The notes beneath the pieces were generated by a model. That model saw only the letters and a program-made list of their open reading frames with translations, did no database searches and was not told where the DNA came from. A stretch of DNA of 7,684 bases. Source: an uncultured Moraxella sp. (GTDB lineage Bacteria > Pseudomonadota > Gammaproteobacteria > Pseudomonadales > Moraxellaceae). The translations under genes and the position numbers were made by a program. Location: contig CAKAQU010000078.1 in NCBI GenBank assembly GCA_916720335.1, forward strand, positions 1 to 7,684, written 5' to 3'. Positions 1 to 6,761 of the stretch are shown piece by piece (within the stretch, counting starts at the first letter, position 1; every line of letters starts with the position of its first letter).

Positions 1-2374
1 TGGATTTTTTGTCTAAGTTAAAAATCAGTTCAGATTTTAGAGTGTTTTGTGCATCAATATCGGTTAAAAATTTACTAATAAATCGCCCTGTATTATCCCG
101 TAGAGCAAAACGGTCAATGACCACATAGGTATCTAGCGCACAAGGTGTGCCATCAATATTTACAGTTAAAATGTTTGCATTGAGTACACTCAGTCCAAGA
201 CTGTCCAAAATACTGACCATTTTGGCAAATAAGTTTTTTCGGTCAGGAATGCAAACAAATAATTGCATAGCGTCCAATGCTAAATCACTGTGTTCTTGCA
301 AACTGACGAAGGGTAGGTTGTTTTGATGAGTTAAAATTTCGTGTGTTTGCCAAGCAATATCTGTGTGTTTTTGACTTAAAAAATAAGCTTCGCCAAAATA
401 TTCCCATAAATTATCAATTGCATCATCAGAAAACTCAAGCAAAGCTTTTGCTTTTTTTTGACGACTTTGTAGTAAGCGATGTTTGTCAATAATTGCCTCA
501 CCCAAAGTTAAGACTTGATGAGTGCTTAGGTAAAGCCGTTTTAATAAAGCTGCTCGCCAGCTATTCCAAAGCTGACTGTTGGTCGCATTCATATCAGCAA
601 CAGTTAAAACATAGAGGTGGTTTAGGCGAGTAACCGAACCAACCAGTTTGGCAAATTTTTTAATCACTTCAGGGTCGTAAATATCCTGTTTTTGAGCAGT
701 AAGCGACATGGTTAAATGCTCACGTACCAGCCAAGCTGCAAAGTCAGCATCGTGCTTACTCATATGATGACTAAGGCAAAATTCATACACATCTTTTGCA
801 CCAAGCTCGCTATGGTCACCACCACGACCTTTGGCAATGTCATGAAAAATCGCGCTGATGGTTAAAATATCTTTGCGGTGAATGTGCTGATAAATCTCAT
901 CCACCAAATCAAACGCTTGTTTTTGAGTGTCATTTAAATGATTTAAAGTTTGTAATATGTAAACCAATAATAAGGTATGCTCATCAACTGTATAGCGATG
1001 AAATAAATCATACTGCATCAATCCTATGATGGGTTCAAATAAAGGCAAATAATTACTTAAAACGCCATAACGTTTCATCAATCGCAATCTTTCAAATAGA
1101 GCGTTATTTTCTTGTAGGTTTGCTAAAAACAGTTGTTGGTGAATGGGATTTTTGCGGTAATCATCATCAATTAAGTCTTTTGCTTGATATAAAGATTGTA
1201 AGGCTTTTGCGGTGAGTTTTGCAGTATTTTTTTGACCCATGACCAAAAAAATTTTTAATAAATTTTCAGGTTTTTGAGTGAAAACATCAGGGTGATTGAT
1301 ATCAATAGCAGTAGTTGAAGTTGAAATGTTTGGTGAATTATTTATCCAAATCTGACTAAAATCATCATCTATTTTTTTGCAATCAAACTCAAATAAAATA
1401 AAACTTTCATAAAAATAATTACATAATAATTCTGATAAACTAGCAATCGTCATCGCGTGCCGATAGTACTGCTTCATCAATTGCTCAGCAGGCGTGTTGC
1501 CATCACCAAAAAATCCCATTAATGGAGCAATGTGTTTTTGTTCACCAAAGGTCAATTGGTCTTCATAACGACCCGTTAGTGCGTGTAAATGATGGCGAAT
1601 GCACCAAAGATAGTGTTTGGCTTTTTTAAGATTGTCTAGCTGATTTTGATTGATAAAATTATTTTTGACTAAATCACTCAAATCATCAACATCATCAAAA
1701 TACAGTTTGCCAAGCCACCCTAAAACATGTAAATCACGAAGTCCGCCAACGGTGTTTTTGATGTGGGGCTGAAGATTATATTCGGTGGCGTGATGTGCTT
1801 GATGCCGTTTTTGAATTTCCATCATTTTAACGTGATAAAAATCGCTTACTGTCCATGATTTTTTAACAATTGTTATGGGGTTGTCTTTTAAAATTTCATC
1901 ACCTGCAATAAAACGACTTTCCAGTAGGGCAGTAGCGATGGTGTGGTCGGTAATAGCATCAAGGGTTTGGTCGTAGGTGCGAACTGATAAGGCTGGGGTG
2001 ATACCAATGTCCCATAAAGCAGTATGAAATTGAGCAATCGCTTTGGAATGTTTTTTGGTAGCTTCCCCAAAAATTAAAATATCCACATCAGAATGGGGAA
2101 ATAATTCACTTCTGCCATAACCGCCAACAGCAAATAGTGCAATATCATGATTGATATCGGTAAAAAAATGCTCAAATAAAGTATTTAAAATTTTATCCAT
2201 GATGTGTGTGCGAGCAATGAGAATGTTTTGGATAACGTTAGAACCTTGTTGCTCTAAAGTAAATAATGTTTCATGTAAAATTTGATTGACAGTTTTTAGA
2301 TAATCTTTGAAGATTAAATAGTTATTATCTGTAAAATCAGGGAAATTGGGCAGGTTAATGATTGAATTATCCAT
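1..2374 (-). CDS. glnD: Bifunctional PII uridylyltransferase / uridylyl-removing enzyme GlnD, 3' end outside window
   Basis: GlnD senses glutamine and adds UMP to, or removes it from, the PII proteins (GlnB/GlnK), so controlling nitrogen assimilation in the cytoplasm. The frame is open from an ATG at 2374 to the left edge, 791 codons, with no stop. The nucleotidyltransferase motif GGYGRSELFPHSDVD lies at residues 84-98, with D96 and D98 as probable metal ligands. The HD hydrolase domain (uridylyl removal) shows DEHT with H466, FHD with H511-D512, and D594. A first ACT domain begins near M703 (QLFVCIPDRKNLFAKM) and ends near 780. The second ACT domain, about 90-100 residues if the length matches E. 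coli (890 aa), lies outside the window. The gene follows map in the same direction, 62 bp away with a terminator between, so it may depend on readthrough or on a promoter I cannot identify. The Shine-Dalgarno before the ATG is weak (AAAGACGA). Confidence 0.96.
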   Translation of the reverse strand, partial: MDNSIINLPNFPDFTDNNYLIFKDYLKTVNQILHETLFTLEQQGSNVIQNILIARTHIMDKILNTLFEHFFTDINHDIALFAVGGYGRSELFPHSDVDILIFGEATKKHSKAIAQFHTALWDIGITPALSVRTYDQTLDAITDHTIATALLESRFIAGDEILKDNPITIVKKSWTVSDFYHVKMMEIQKRHQAHHATEYNLQPHIKNTVGGLRDLHVLGWLGKLYFDDVDDLSDLVKNNFINQNQLDNLKKAKHYLWCIRHHLHALTGRYEDQLTFGEQKHIAPLMGFFGDGNTPAEQLMKQYYRHAMTIASLSELLCNYFYESFILFEFDCKKIDDDFSQIWINNSPNISTSTTAIDINHPDVFTQKPENLLKIFLVMGQKNTAKLTAKALQSLYQAKDLIDDDYRKNPIHQQLFLANLQENNALFERLRLMKRYGVLSNYLPLFEPIIGLMQYDLFHRYTVDEHTLLLVYILQTLNHLNDTQKQAFDLVDEIYQHIHRKDILTISAIFHDIAKGRGGDHSELGAKDVYEFCLSHHMSKHDADFAAWLVREHLTMSLTAQKQDIYDPEVIKKFAKLVGSVTRLNHLYVLTVADMNATNSQLWNSWRAALLKRLYLSTHQVLTLGEAIIDKHRLLQSRQKKAKALLEFSDDAIDNLWEYFGEAYFLSQKHTDIAWQTHEILTHQNNLPFVSLQEHSDLALDAMQLFVCIPDRKNLFAKMVSILDSLGLSVLNANILTVNIDGTPCALDTYVVIDRFALRDNTGRFISKFLTDIDAQNTLKSELIFNLDKKS

Positions 2375-2399
2375 TTTATCGTCTTTGGTAATTTGGATT

Positions 2400-2427
2400 A
2401 AAAAAAAAGAGTGCCAAACAGCACTCT
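2400..2427 (-). terminator. Rho-independent terminator after map
   Basis: On the minus strand, AGAGTGC and GCACTCT form a 7-bp stem with a 6-nt loop, followed by nine T residues (A run at 2400-2408 on the plus strand). It lies only 9 bases past the map stop codon and 25 bases before the glnD start, so it should end most map transcripts. Confidence 0.85.
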
Positions 2428-2436
2428 ATTTATGGT

Positions 2437-3221
2437 TTATTGTTTAACCCAGCTTAAATCTTCATCTGGTCGAGCCGTGGTTACAATGCAGCCGTTATCA
2501 GTAACAATCAGCGTATGTTCCCATTGAGCAGAAAGTTTACGGTCTTTGGTGATGGCTGTCCAACCGTCTTTCATAATTTTGGTTTGCCATACGCCTTGAT
2601 TAATCATGGGTTCAATGGTGAATGCCATACCTGTTTTAAGCTCAATGCCTGTACCTTGTTTACCGTAATGTAAAACTTGAGGTTCGCAGTGAAATTCTTT
2701 ACCAATGCCATGACCACAAAATTCACGAACAATACTAAAGCGTTCAGGCTCTACCACTTTTTGGATAGCTGCTCCGATATCGCCAAGCCGAGCACCATTT
2801 TTAACCACACTCATGCCAGCATACAGAGCTTTTTGGGCAGTATCACAAATGCGTTTTGCCATAACTGAACCTTCGCCAATAATCCACATAGCTGATGTAT
2901 CGCCGTAATAACCATCTTTAATCACAGTAACATCAATATTGATGATAAACCGTCTTTTAAAATGCGCTGATGGTCGGGCATGCCATGGCAAACGACATGA
3001 TTTATCGATGTGCATAAAGTAAAAGGATAGCCTTTGTAATTTAGACAAGCAGGGATGGCATGCTGAACTTCAGTAATGTGTTTATATGCTAAATCGTCTA
3101 GAAAACCTGTGCTAATACCAGCTTTTACATAAGGGTCTAAAACTTGTAGAACTTCAGCAGCAAGCTGACCTGCAATTTTCATTTTGGTAATTTCATCATT
3201 GGTTAAAATAGGAATGCTCAT
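2437..3221 (-). pseudogene. map: Methionine aminopeptidase type I (Map), split by a -1 frameshift
   Basis: Map removes the initiator methionine from new proteins in the cytoplasm, using two divalent metals. Residues 1-91 are read from an ATG at 3221 (SD AAGG, 9 nt upstream). The frame then shifts, and the rest is read in another frame to a stop at 2437. Joined, the protein is about 261 residues, and its key residues fall at exactly the E. coli numbers: H79 (HGMP) in the first part, then D97 (NIDVTV), D108 (GDTS), H171 and H178 (GHGIGKEFH), E204 (IEPM) and E235 (WEHT) in the second. The break is at 2947-2951, where the family normally has DGDI(I/V)NID. The unshifted frame ends after 99 residues with an unrelated tail. 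The shift may be a sequencing error, a true mutation tolerated because of a second map gene, or a site of translational frameshifting. An ATG at 3048 upstream of the second part has no functional support. map followed by glnD is the common gammaproteobacterial order. Confidence 0.93.
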
Positions 3222-3254
3222 TACAATTTGCCTTAGTTTATTTATTTAAAATTT

Positions 3255-3283
3255 ATTAAAATCAATCTGTGGTATTAAATCAA
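3255..3283 (-). promoter_or_regulatory. Predicted sigma70-type promoter for map
   Basis: On the minus strand a -35 box TTGATT (3283-3278) and a -10 box TTTAAT (3260-3255) are separated by exactly 17 bases. The -10 box ends 33 bases before the map ATG. The region is very AT-rich, so chance matches are likely. A perfect palindrome AATCATGATT (3283-3292) abuts the -35 box and could be an operator. Confidence 0.4.
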
Positions 3284-3363
3284 ATCATGATTAAATTATC
3301 TTTTGTTTAATTGGACTACTCATTAAACTGTGTTAAGTCTGGTGATTGTGAGAAACGGATATT

Positions 3364-3546
3364 TTAATAATCATTGATGTGATTTTCAGATTCATCAGAT
3401 TGATAAGTTTTTGATGAATCTACTGAAGAATCGGATTCAAACAATGGTCTTTGGCTTGGGTTTTTTTCAGCAAGGTATAATGCTCCTTTTTGACCACAAG
3501 CAGACAAAACAGATAAAAGTGCCAGTAAAGAAAAAATTTTTAACAT
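3364..3546 (-). CDS. lptM: Small outer-membrane lipoprotein, LptM/YifL family
   Basis: The 60-residue product begins with a lipoprotein signal peptide: a short basic start (MLK), a hydrophobic stretch IFSLLALLSVL, and a lipobox LSAC with the lipidated cysteine at C17. The sequence right after it, CGQKGALYLAE, matches the conserved CG-KG-LY core of the LptM (YifL) family, which in E. coli helps maturation of the LptD/LptE lipopolysaccharide translocon. The rest (about residues 28-60) is polar, rich in Ser, Asp and Glu, and probably disordered. No good Shine-Dalgarno is visible, but an extended -10 promoter gives a short leader of about 27 nt. In many gammaproteobacteria the gene precedes lysA and dapF; here it stands alone, with 142 bases of non-coding sequence before map. 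The family call rests on the short N-terminal motif, size and lipobox. Confidence 0.85.
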   Translation of the reverse strand: MLKIFSLLALLSVLSACGQKGALYLAEKNPSQRPLFESDSSVDSSKTYQSDESENHINDY

Positions 3547-3579
3547 TATGGGTCATCTAAAATCAAAAATAAATGGGTT

Positions 3580-3588
3580 ATTATAACA
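3580..3588 (-). promoter_or_regulatory. Extended -10 promoter for lptM
   Basis: The minus strand reads TGTTATAAT, a TGn extended -10 with a perfect TATAAT (3585-3580). No clear -35 box is found 16-18 bases upstream, as expected for extended -10 promoters. Transcription would start near 3573, about 27 nt before the lptM ATG. Confidence 0.55.
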
Positions 3589-3639
3589 TAAAGCCTGATG
3601 AAGTTTTGATTTACACTAAAGAGTTTTTAAATGCTGTTA

Positions 3640-3669
3640 TTGTGTTATTTTAATTATGTTTGTTATAAT
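3640..3669 (+). promoter_or_regulatory. Extended -10 promoter for ackA
   Basis: TGTTATAAT at 3661-3669 gives an extended -10 with a perfect TATAAT at 3664-3669. A weak -35 (TTGTGT, 3640-3645) lies 18 bases upstream. The start of transcription would be near 3676, leaving a leader of about 80 nt before ackA. The same nine bases occur in the divergent lptM promoter. Confidence 0.6.
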
Positions 3670-3691
3670 GACGAATATTTTGGGTAACAGG

Positions 3692-3717
3692 GTCGCTTAT
3701 CAAAAGCGATTCTTTTT
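3692..3717 (+). terminator. Terminator-like hairpin in the ackA leader (possible attenuator)
   Basis: TCGCTT (3693-3698) and AAGCGA (3704-3709) form a 6-bp stem with a 5-nt loop, extendable by a G-T pair, followed by TCTTTTT (3711-3717). It lies downstream of the predicted ackA promoter and about 40 bases before the ackA start. No converging gene needs it as an end, so it is either a partial attenuator or an mRNA structure. Confidence 0.5.
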
Positions 3718-3756
3718 AGCAAATGTTCTCACCTTTTTAGTTGTAAAGGAATTGTC

Positions 3757-4938
3757 ATGTCACTAACCAATCCAACCTTAGTATTAAACTGTGGTTCTTC
3801 TTCTATCAAATATGCTTTGATTAGTCAAGATGGAAGCACTCGCATTGAAGGACTTGCTGAAGCGCTTGGCAACGCAGATGCTCGCATTAAACACAAACAT
3901 CTAGACGGTAGCAAAGAAGAAATCAGCATACCTGGTGCAACTCATCAGCTGGCTTTGCAAAAAATTCTTGCCTTAATTGAGCAATATCATCCCGTGGCAG
4001 TTGGTCATCGCGTGGTGCATGGTGGTCGTGAGTTTTCATCAGCGGTGCGTATCAATGAGCATGTATTGAGTGAAATCAAACGTTTGTCCATCCTTGCTCC
4101 ATTACACAATCCTGCTAATGCAGCTGGTGTAGAAGCGGTATTGGCAATTTATCCAAACTTACCTCAAGTAGCGGTATTTGATACAGCGTTTCATCAAACC
4201 ATGCCCGAAGTAGCGTTCCGCTACGCCATTCCAAAATCATTGTATGAAGAACACAGCATTCGTCGTTATGGTTTTCATGGTACATCACACCACTACGTTT
4301 CCCATCGCGCTAGTGAATTGACTAATAAAGAAGGAAAACACGGCTGGCTTGTAGCGCATCTAGGTAATGGTTGTTCAGCAACTGCTGTTTATGATGGTAA
4401 AAGTTTAGATACCAGTATGGGTTTGACACCACTTGAAGGCTTGATGATGGGTACTCGCAGCGGAGATGTTGACCCAAGTTTGCACATTCATTTGCATCGT
4501 GTTATGGGATTGTCTATTGAAGAAGTGGATACATTGCTCAATAAAAAAAGTGGACTTTTGGGTGTATCTGGATTGTCTAATGACATGCGCACCATTGAAC
4601 AAGCCGCTAAAGAAGGCAACAAAGATGCAATTTTAGCACTTGAAATGTTTGCTTACCGTGTTGCTAAATATTTGGCGGGTTTAAGCTGCGCACTGCCTGA
4701 ATTTACTGGTATTGTCTTTACAGGCGGTATCGGTGAAAACGGCAGTGATATGCGTGCTAAGATTGTGGCAAATTTACGTCATTTTGGTTTTGATGTGGAT
4801 AATGCTAAAAACGCTGAACTGATTCGTGGCGCTGAAGGTGCTTTCCACACCGAAAATTCACAACGTCAATTGTGGGTCATTCCAACTGATGAAGAATTCC
4901 AAATCATGACAGATACTTTGGAAGTATTGGGTTTGTAA
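3757..4938 (+). CDS. ackA: Acetate kinase
   Basis: AckA transfers phosphate between ATP/acetate and acetyl phosphate/ADP. With Pta it links acetyl-CoA to acetate for overflow metabolism or acetate uptake. The product is 393 residues, a typical length (E. coli 400). Both acetokinase signatures are present: LVLNCGSSSIKYAL at residues 8-21 and the HGTSHHYVS region at 174-182. Recognised catalytic residues by family comparison are N11, R85 (VGHRVVHGG), D142 (VFDTAFHQ), H174 (YGFHGTSHH), R234 (MGTRSGDVDP) and E379/E380 (PTDEE). The nucleotide-binding loop HLGNGCS (201-207) and FTGGIGENG (321-329) are intact. The ATG at 3757 has a strong Shine-Dalgarno AAAGGA (3745-3750), 6 nt away. pta follows 73 bases later on the same strand. 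The leader carries a terminator-like hairpin. Nothing in the protein looks unusual. Confidence 0.98.
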   Translation: MSLTNPTLVLNCGSSSIKYALISQDGSTRIEGLAEALGNADARIKHKHLDGSKEEISIPGATHQLALQKILALIEQYHPVAVGHRVVHGGREFSSAVRINEHVLSEIKRLSILAPLHNPANAAGVEAVLAIYPNLPQVAVFDTAFHQTMPEVAFRYAIPKSLYEEHSIRRYGFHGTSHHYVSHRASELTNKEGKHGWLVAHLGNGCSATAVYDGKSLDTSMGLTPLEGLMMGTRSGDVDPSLHIHLHRVMGLSIEEVDTLLNKKSGLLGVSGLSNDMRTIEQAAKEGNKDAILALEMFAYRVAKYLAGLSCALPEFTGIVFTGGIGENGSDMRAKIVANLRHFGFDVDNAKNAELIRGAEGAFHTENSQRQLWVIPTDEEFQIMTDTLEVLGL

Positions 4939-4955
4939 TTTTACAGTATTTTGGT

Positions 4956-4984
4956 AAAAGTCAGATTTGTCTGGTCTGACTTTT
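4956..4984 (+). terminator. Perfect hairpin between ackA and pta (partial terminator)
   Basis: AAAAGTCAGA (4956-4965) and TCTGACTTTT (4975-4984) are a perfect 10-bp inverted repeat with a 9-nt loop, followed by the T-rich GATTTAATTTT. It begins 17 bases past the ackA stop and ends 27 bases before the pta ATG. The U tract is within the stem's 3' arm and is short, so it may terminate partially or protect the upstream mRNA from 3' decay. Confidence 0.65.
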
Positions 4985-4999
4985 GATTTAATTTTGAAT

Positions 5000-5004
5000 A
5001 AGAG
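5000..5004 (+). promoter_or_regulatory. Ribosome binding site for pta
   Basis: AAGAG sits 7 nt before the ATG at 5012 and supports that start. An in-frame TTG at 4967 lies inside the loop of the upstream hairpin with no Shine-Dalgarno and would add 15 residues unlike the family N-terminus. Confidence 0.6.
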
Positions 5005-5011
5005 CGATACC

Positions 5012-6511
5012 ATGAAAACTTTATTATTAATTCCTACCACTCCAAAAATTGCTCTAGGCGCGGTTGCTAAAAATTTAAGCAATGAAATTGACGCAAGTTT
5101 GCTAAATCCTTTTGCAGGTCATGGCGATGAACAGCTTCGCCAAGCAATTAGTAATGGTCAACTTGATGAGCTTTTAGAGCGAATTGTGGCTAATCAGGTC
5201 GATGATTTAACGGTGGTGCGTGGCGTTGTCGCAACTGACAAAACTCCTTATGCAAGTCATGTTAATAAAGCGTTGGCAAACGCATTGGATGCCGATGTTA
5301 TTTTTGTGACAGATAACATTGATGATTTGGCGGTGTATGCAGCTGAATTTGGTGGAGCAAAAGGCGAGCGCGTTTTTGGAGTGATTGTTTCTTGTGCATC
5401 CGCCGAAAACTGCCCAGTTCCTGCACCATTTACTGAGATTGCCAGCACTACCGAAGACGGTGATTTGCGTCACGTCAATAAAGAAGTGCTAAGCGCTTAT
5501 TTATCAAATTCTAGACAGAAAAAATTATCGCCTTTTGCATTTCGTAATCAAGTTGTTAAAACTGCCCAATCTGCCAAAAAACGTATTGTATTGCCTGAAG
5601 GTAATGAACCACGTACAGTAGAAGCAGCAGCCATTTGTCAAAGTCGTGGCATTGCTCAATGCGTGCTGCTTGGCAATAAAGAAGAGATTATTCAAGTTGC
5701 CAAAAATCGTGGTGTAACTTTGCCTGAAAGCATTGAAATTATTGAACCTGCAAGCATTGCTGATCAGTATGTGACGCCAATGGTTGAGCGTCGTAAAGGC
5801 AAAATTGATGAAGAAGGTGCTAAAAAAGCCCTAACTGATACGGTTGTATTGGGAACTATGATGCTGCATATGGGCGATGTAGATGGTTTGGTATCGGGTG
5901 CGGTACATACAACCGCTGATACTATTCGTCCAGCATTTCAGTTGATTAAGACCGCTCCAGAATATTCTTTGGTGTCTAGTGTATTCTTTATGCTACTTCC
6001 TGAACAAGTGGTTGTTTATGGCGACTGTGCGGTCAATCCAAACCCAACCGCAGAACAGCTTGCTGAAATTGCCATTCAGTCTGCTCACAGTGCTAAAGCA
6101 TTTGGTATTGATCCAAAAGTTGCTATGATTAGCTACTCAACTATGAATTCAGGCTCTGGTGAAGATGTAGAAACAGTAAAAAATGCTGTTGCACTGATTC
6201 GCGAAAAAGCGCCTGAGCTTAAGGTTGATGGACCTCTTCAGTTTGATGCGGCAAGTGTACCAAGCGTCGGTAAACAAAAGGCTCCAAATTCATCAGTGGC
6301 AGGTGAAGCCAATGTATTTATTTTCCCTGATTTAAATACAGGCAATACAACCTACAAAGCAGTTCAACGTAATGCGGGCGTTATTAGCGTAGGACCTATG
6401 CTTCAAGGTTTAAATAAACCTGTTAATGACTTGTCTCGAGGCTGTTTGGTGGACGACATTGTTTATACCATTGCCTTGACTGCAATTCAGGCAATTAACG
6501 ATAATGCTTAA
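5012..6511 (+). CDS. pta: Phosphate acetyltransferase, mid-length form lacking the DRTGG region
   Basis: Pta interconverts acetyl-CoA plus phosphate with acetyl phosphate plus CoA, supplying or using the substrate of AckA. From the ATG at 5012 the product is 499 residues. The catalytic PTA/PTB domain spans about 172-494 and follows E. coli Pta closely: KLSPFAFR (171-178), RIVLPEGNEPRTV (191-203), DGLVSGAVHTTADTIRP (291-307), SSVFFMLLPEQVVVYGDCA (322-340), SYSTMNSGSG (374-383), FIFPDLNTGNTTYKAVQR (436-453) and NDLSRG (472-477). Residues 1-145 resemble the N-terminal P-loop domain of long Pta (LLLIPTTPK; GGAKGERVFGVIVS at 114-127), but the phosphate-binding loop is eroded. The DRTGG region of about 710-residue Pta proteins is absent: the link from the N-terminal domain to the catalytic one is only about 25 residues. 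The gene is cotranscribed with ackA if the hairpin in the gap is read through, and it is closed by its own terminator. Confidence 0.95.
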   Translation: MKTLLLIPTTPKIALGAVAKNLSNEIDASLLNPFAGHGDEQLRQAISNGQLDELLERIVANQVDDLTVVRGVVATDKTPYASHVNKALANALDADVIFVTDNIDDLAVYAAEFGGAKGERVFGVIVSCASAENCPVPAPFTEIASTTEDGDLRHVNKEVLSAYLSNSRQKKLSPFAFRNQVVKTAQSAKKRIVLPEGNEPRTVEAAAICQSRGIAQCVLLGNKEEIIQVAKNRGVTLPESIEIIEPASIADQYVTPMVERRKGKIDEEGAKKALTDTVVLGTMMLHMGDVDGLVSGAVHTTADTIRPAFQLIKTAPEYSLVSSVFFMLLPEQVVVYGDCAVNPNPTAEQLAEIAIQSAHSAKAFGIDPKVAMISYSTMNSGSGEDVETVKNAVALIREKAPELKVDGPLQFDAASVPSVGKQKAPNSSVAGEANVFIFPDLNTGNTTYKAVQRNAGVISVGPMLQGLNKPVNDLSRGCLVDDIVYTIALTAIQAINDNA

Positions 6512-6543
6512 ACTCTTAATAGTTTGCTAAATGGTTGATTTGC

Positions 6544-6573
6544 AATGAGCCAGTATGATTCTGGCTCATTTTT
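6544..6573 (+). terminator. Rho-independent terminator of the ackA-pta unit
   Basis: AATGAGCCAG (6544-6553) and CTGGCTCATT (6561-6570) form a perfect 10-bp stem with a 7-nt loop and a run of five T residues (6569-6573). It lies 33 bases past the pta stop codon. Confidence 0.93.
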
Positions 6574-6668
6574 GTAACTTTTGTAAAAATACAATCAATA
6601 CCGCAAACAATACTTAAAAATGCTTAAAACTTTTTACCCAATTATAACAAATTACTGGCGAAAATTTC

Positions 6669-6698
6669 TTGAACTTTGACACACAATCGGCACATAAT
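6669..6698 (+). promoter_or_regulatory. Candidate promoter for the PspC-domain gene
   Basis: TTGAAC (6669-6674) and CATAAT (6693-6698) are separated by 18 bases. A perfect TTGACA (6676-6681) also lies here, but only 11 bases before CATAAT and with no good -10 at 17 bases. The CTTGAA start and CACAT near the -10 weakly recall heat-shock sigma32 promoters; this is not enough to call one. Confidence 0.35.
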
Positions 6699-6761
6699 AA
6701 GTCGAATCAATTTAATATCTATTATTAAATCAGCAATTAGCTGATGGCACGGGGGTTTATC

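Noticed and set aside
2677..2868. Plus-strand open frame opposite map
   Set aside because: It is antisense to the conserved back half of map and shows no family features.
2437..3048. A separate 203-residue gene starting at the ATG at 3048
   Set aside because: Its first ~32 residues are an out-of-frame reading of the map N-terminal region; only the part from about 2949 onward matches Map, so it is the back half of the broken map gene.
3283..3292. Palindrome AATCATGATT near the map promoter as a defined operator
   Set aside because: It is only 10 bases in very AT-rich DNA, where such palindromes arise by chance; noted in the promoter entry only.
3676..3756. A metabolite riboswitch before ackA
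   Set aside because: The stretch between the predicted transcription start and the hairpin is too short for known aptamers and I recognise no conserved aptamer motif; only a terminator-like hairpin can be supported.
4967..5011. Upstream TTG start for pta adding 15 residues
   Set aside because: It lies in the loop of the ackA-pta hairpin, has no ribosome binding site, and the added residues do not match the family; the ATG at 5012 gives the expected MKTLLLIPT start.
4405..5473. Open frames on the minus strand opposite ackA and pta
   Set aside because: They lie antisense to strongly conserved coding sequence, have no recognisable motifs or ribosome sites, and are shadows of those genes.
6744..6761. 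ATG at 6744 as start of the PspC-domain protein
   Set aside because: It lacks a ribosome binding site, while the ATG at 6762 has a G-rich site 6 nt upstream and gives the usual family N-terminus. It cannot be fully excluded.
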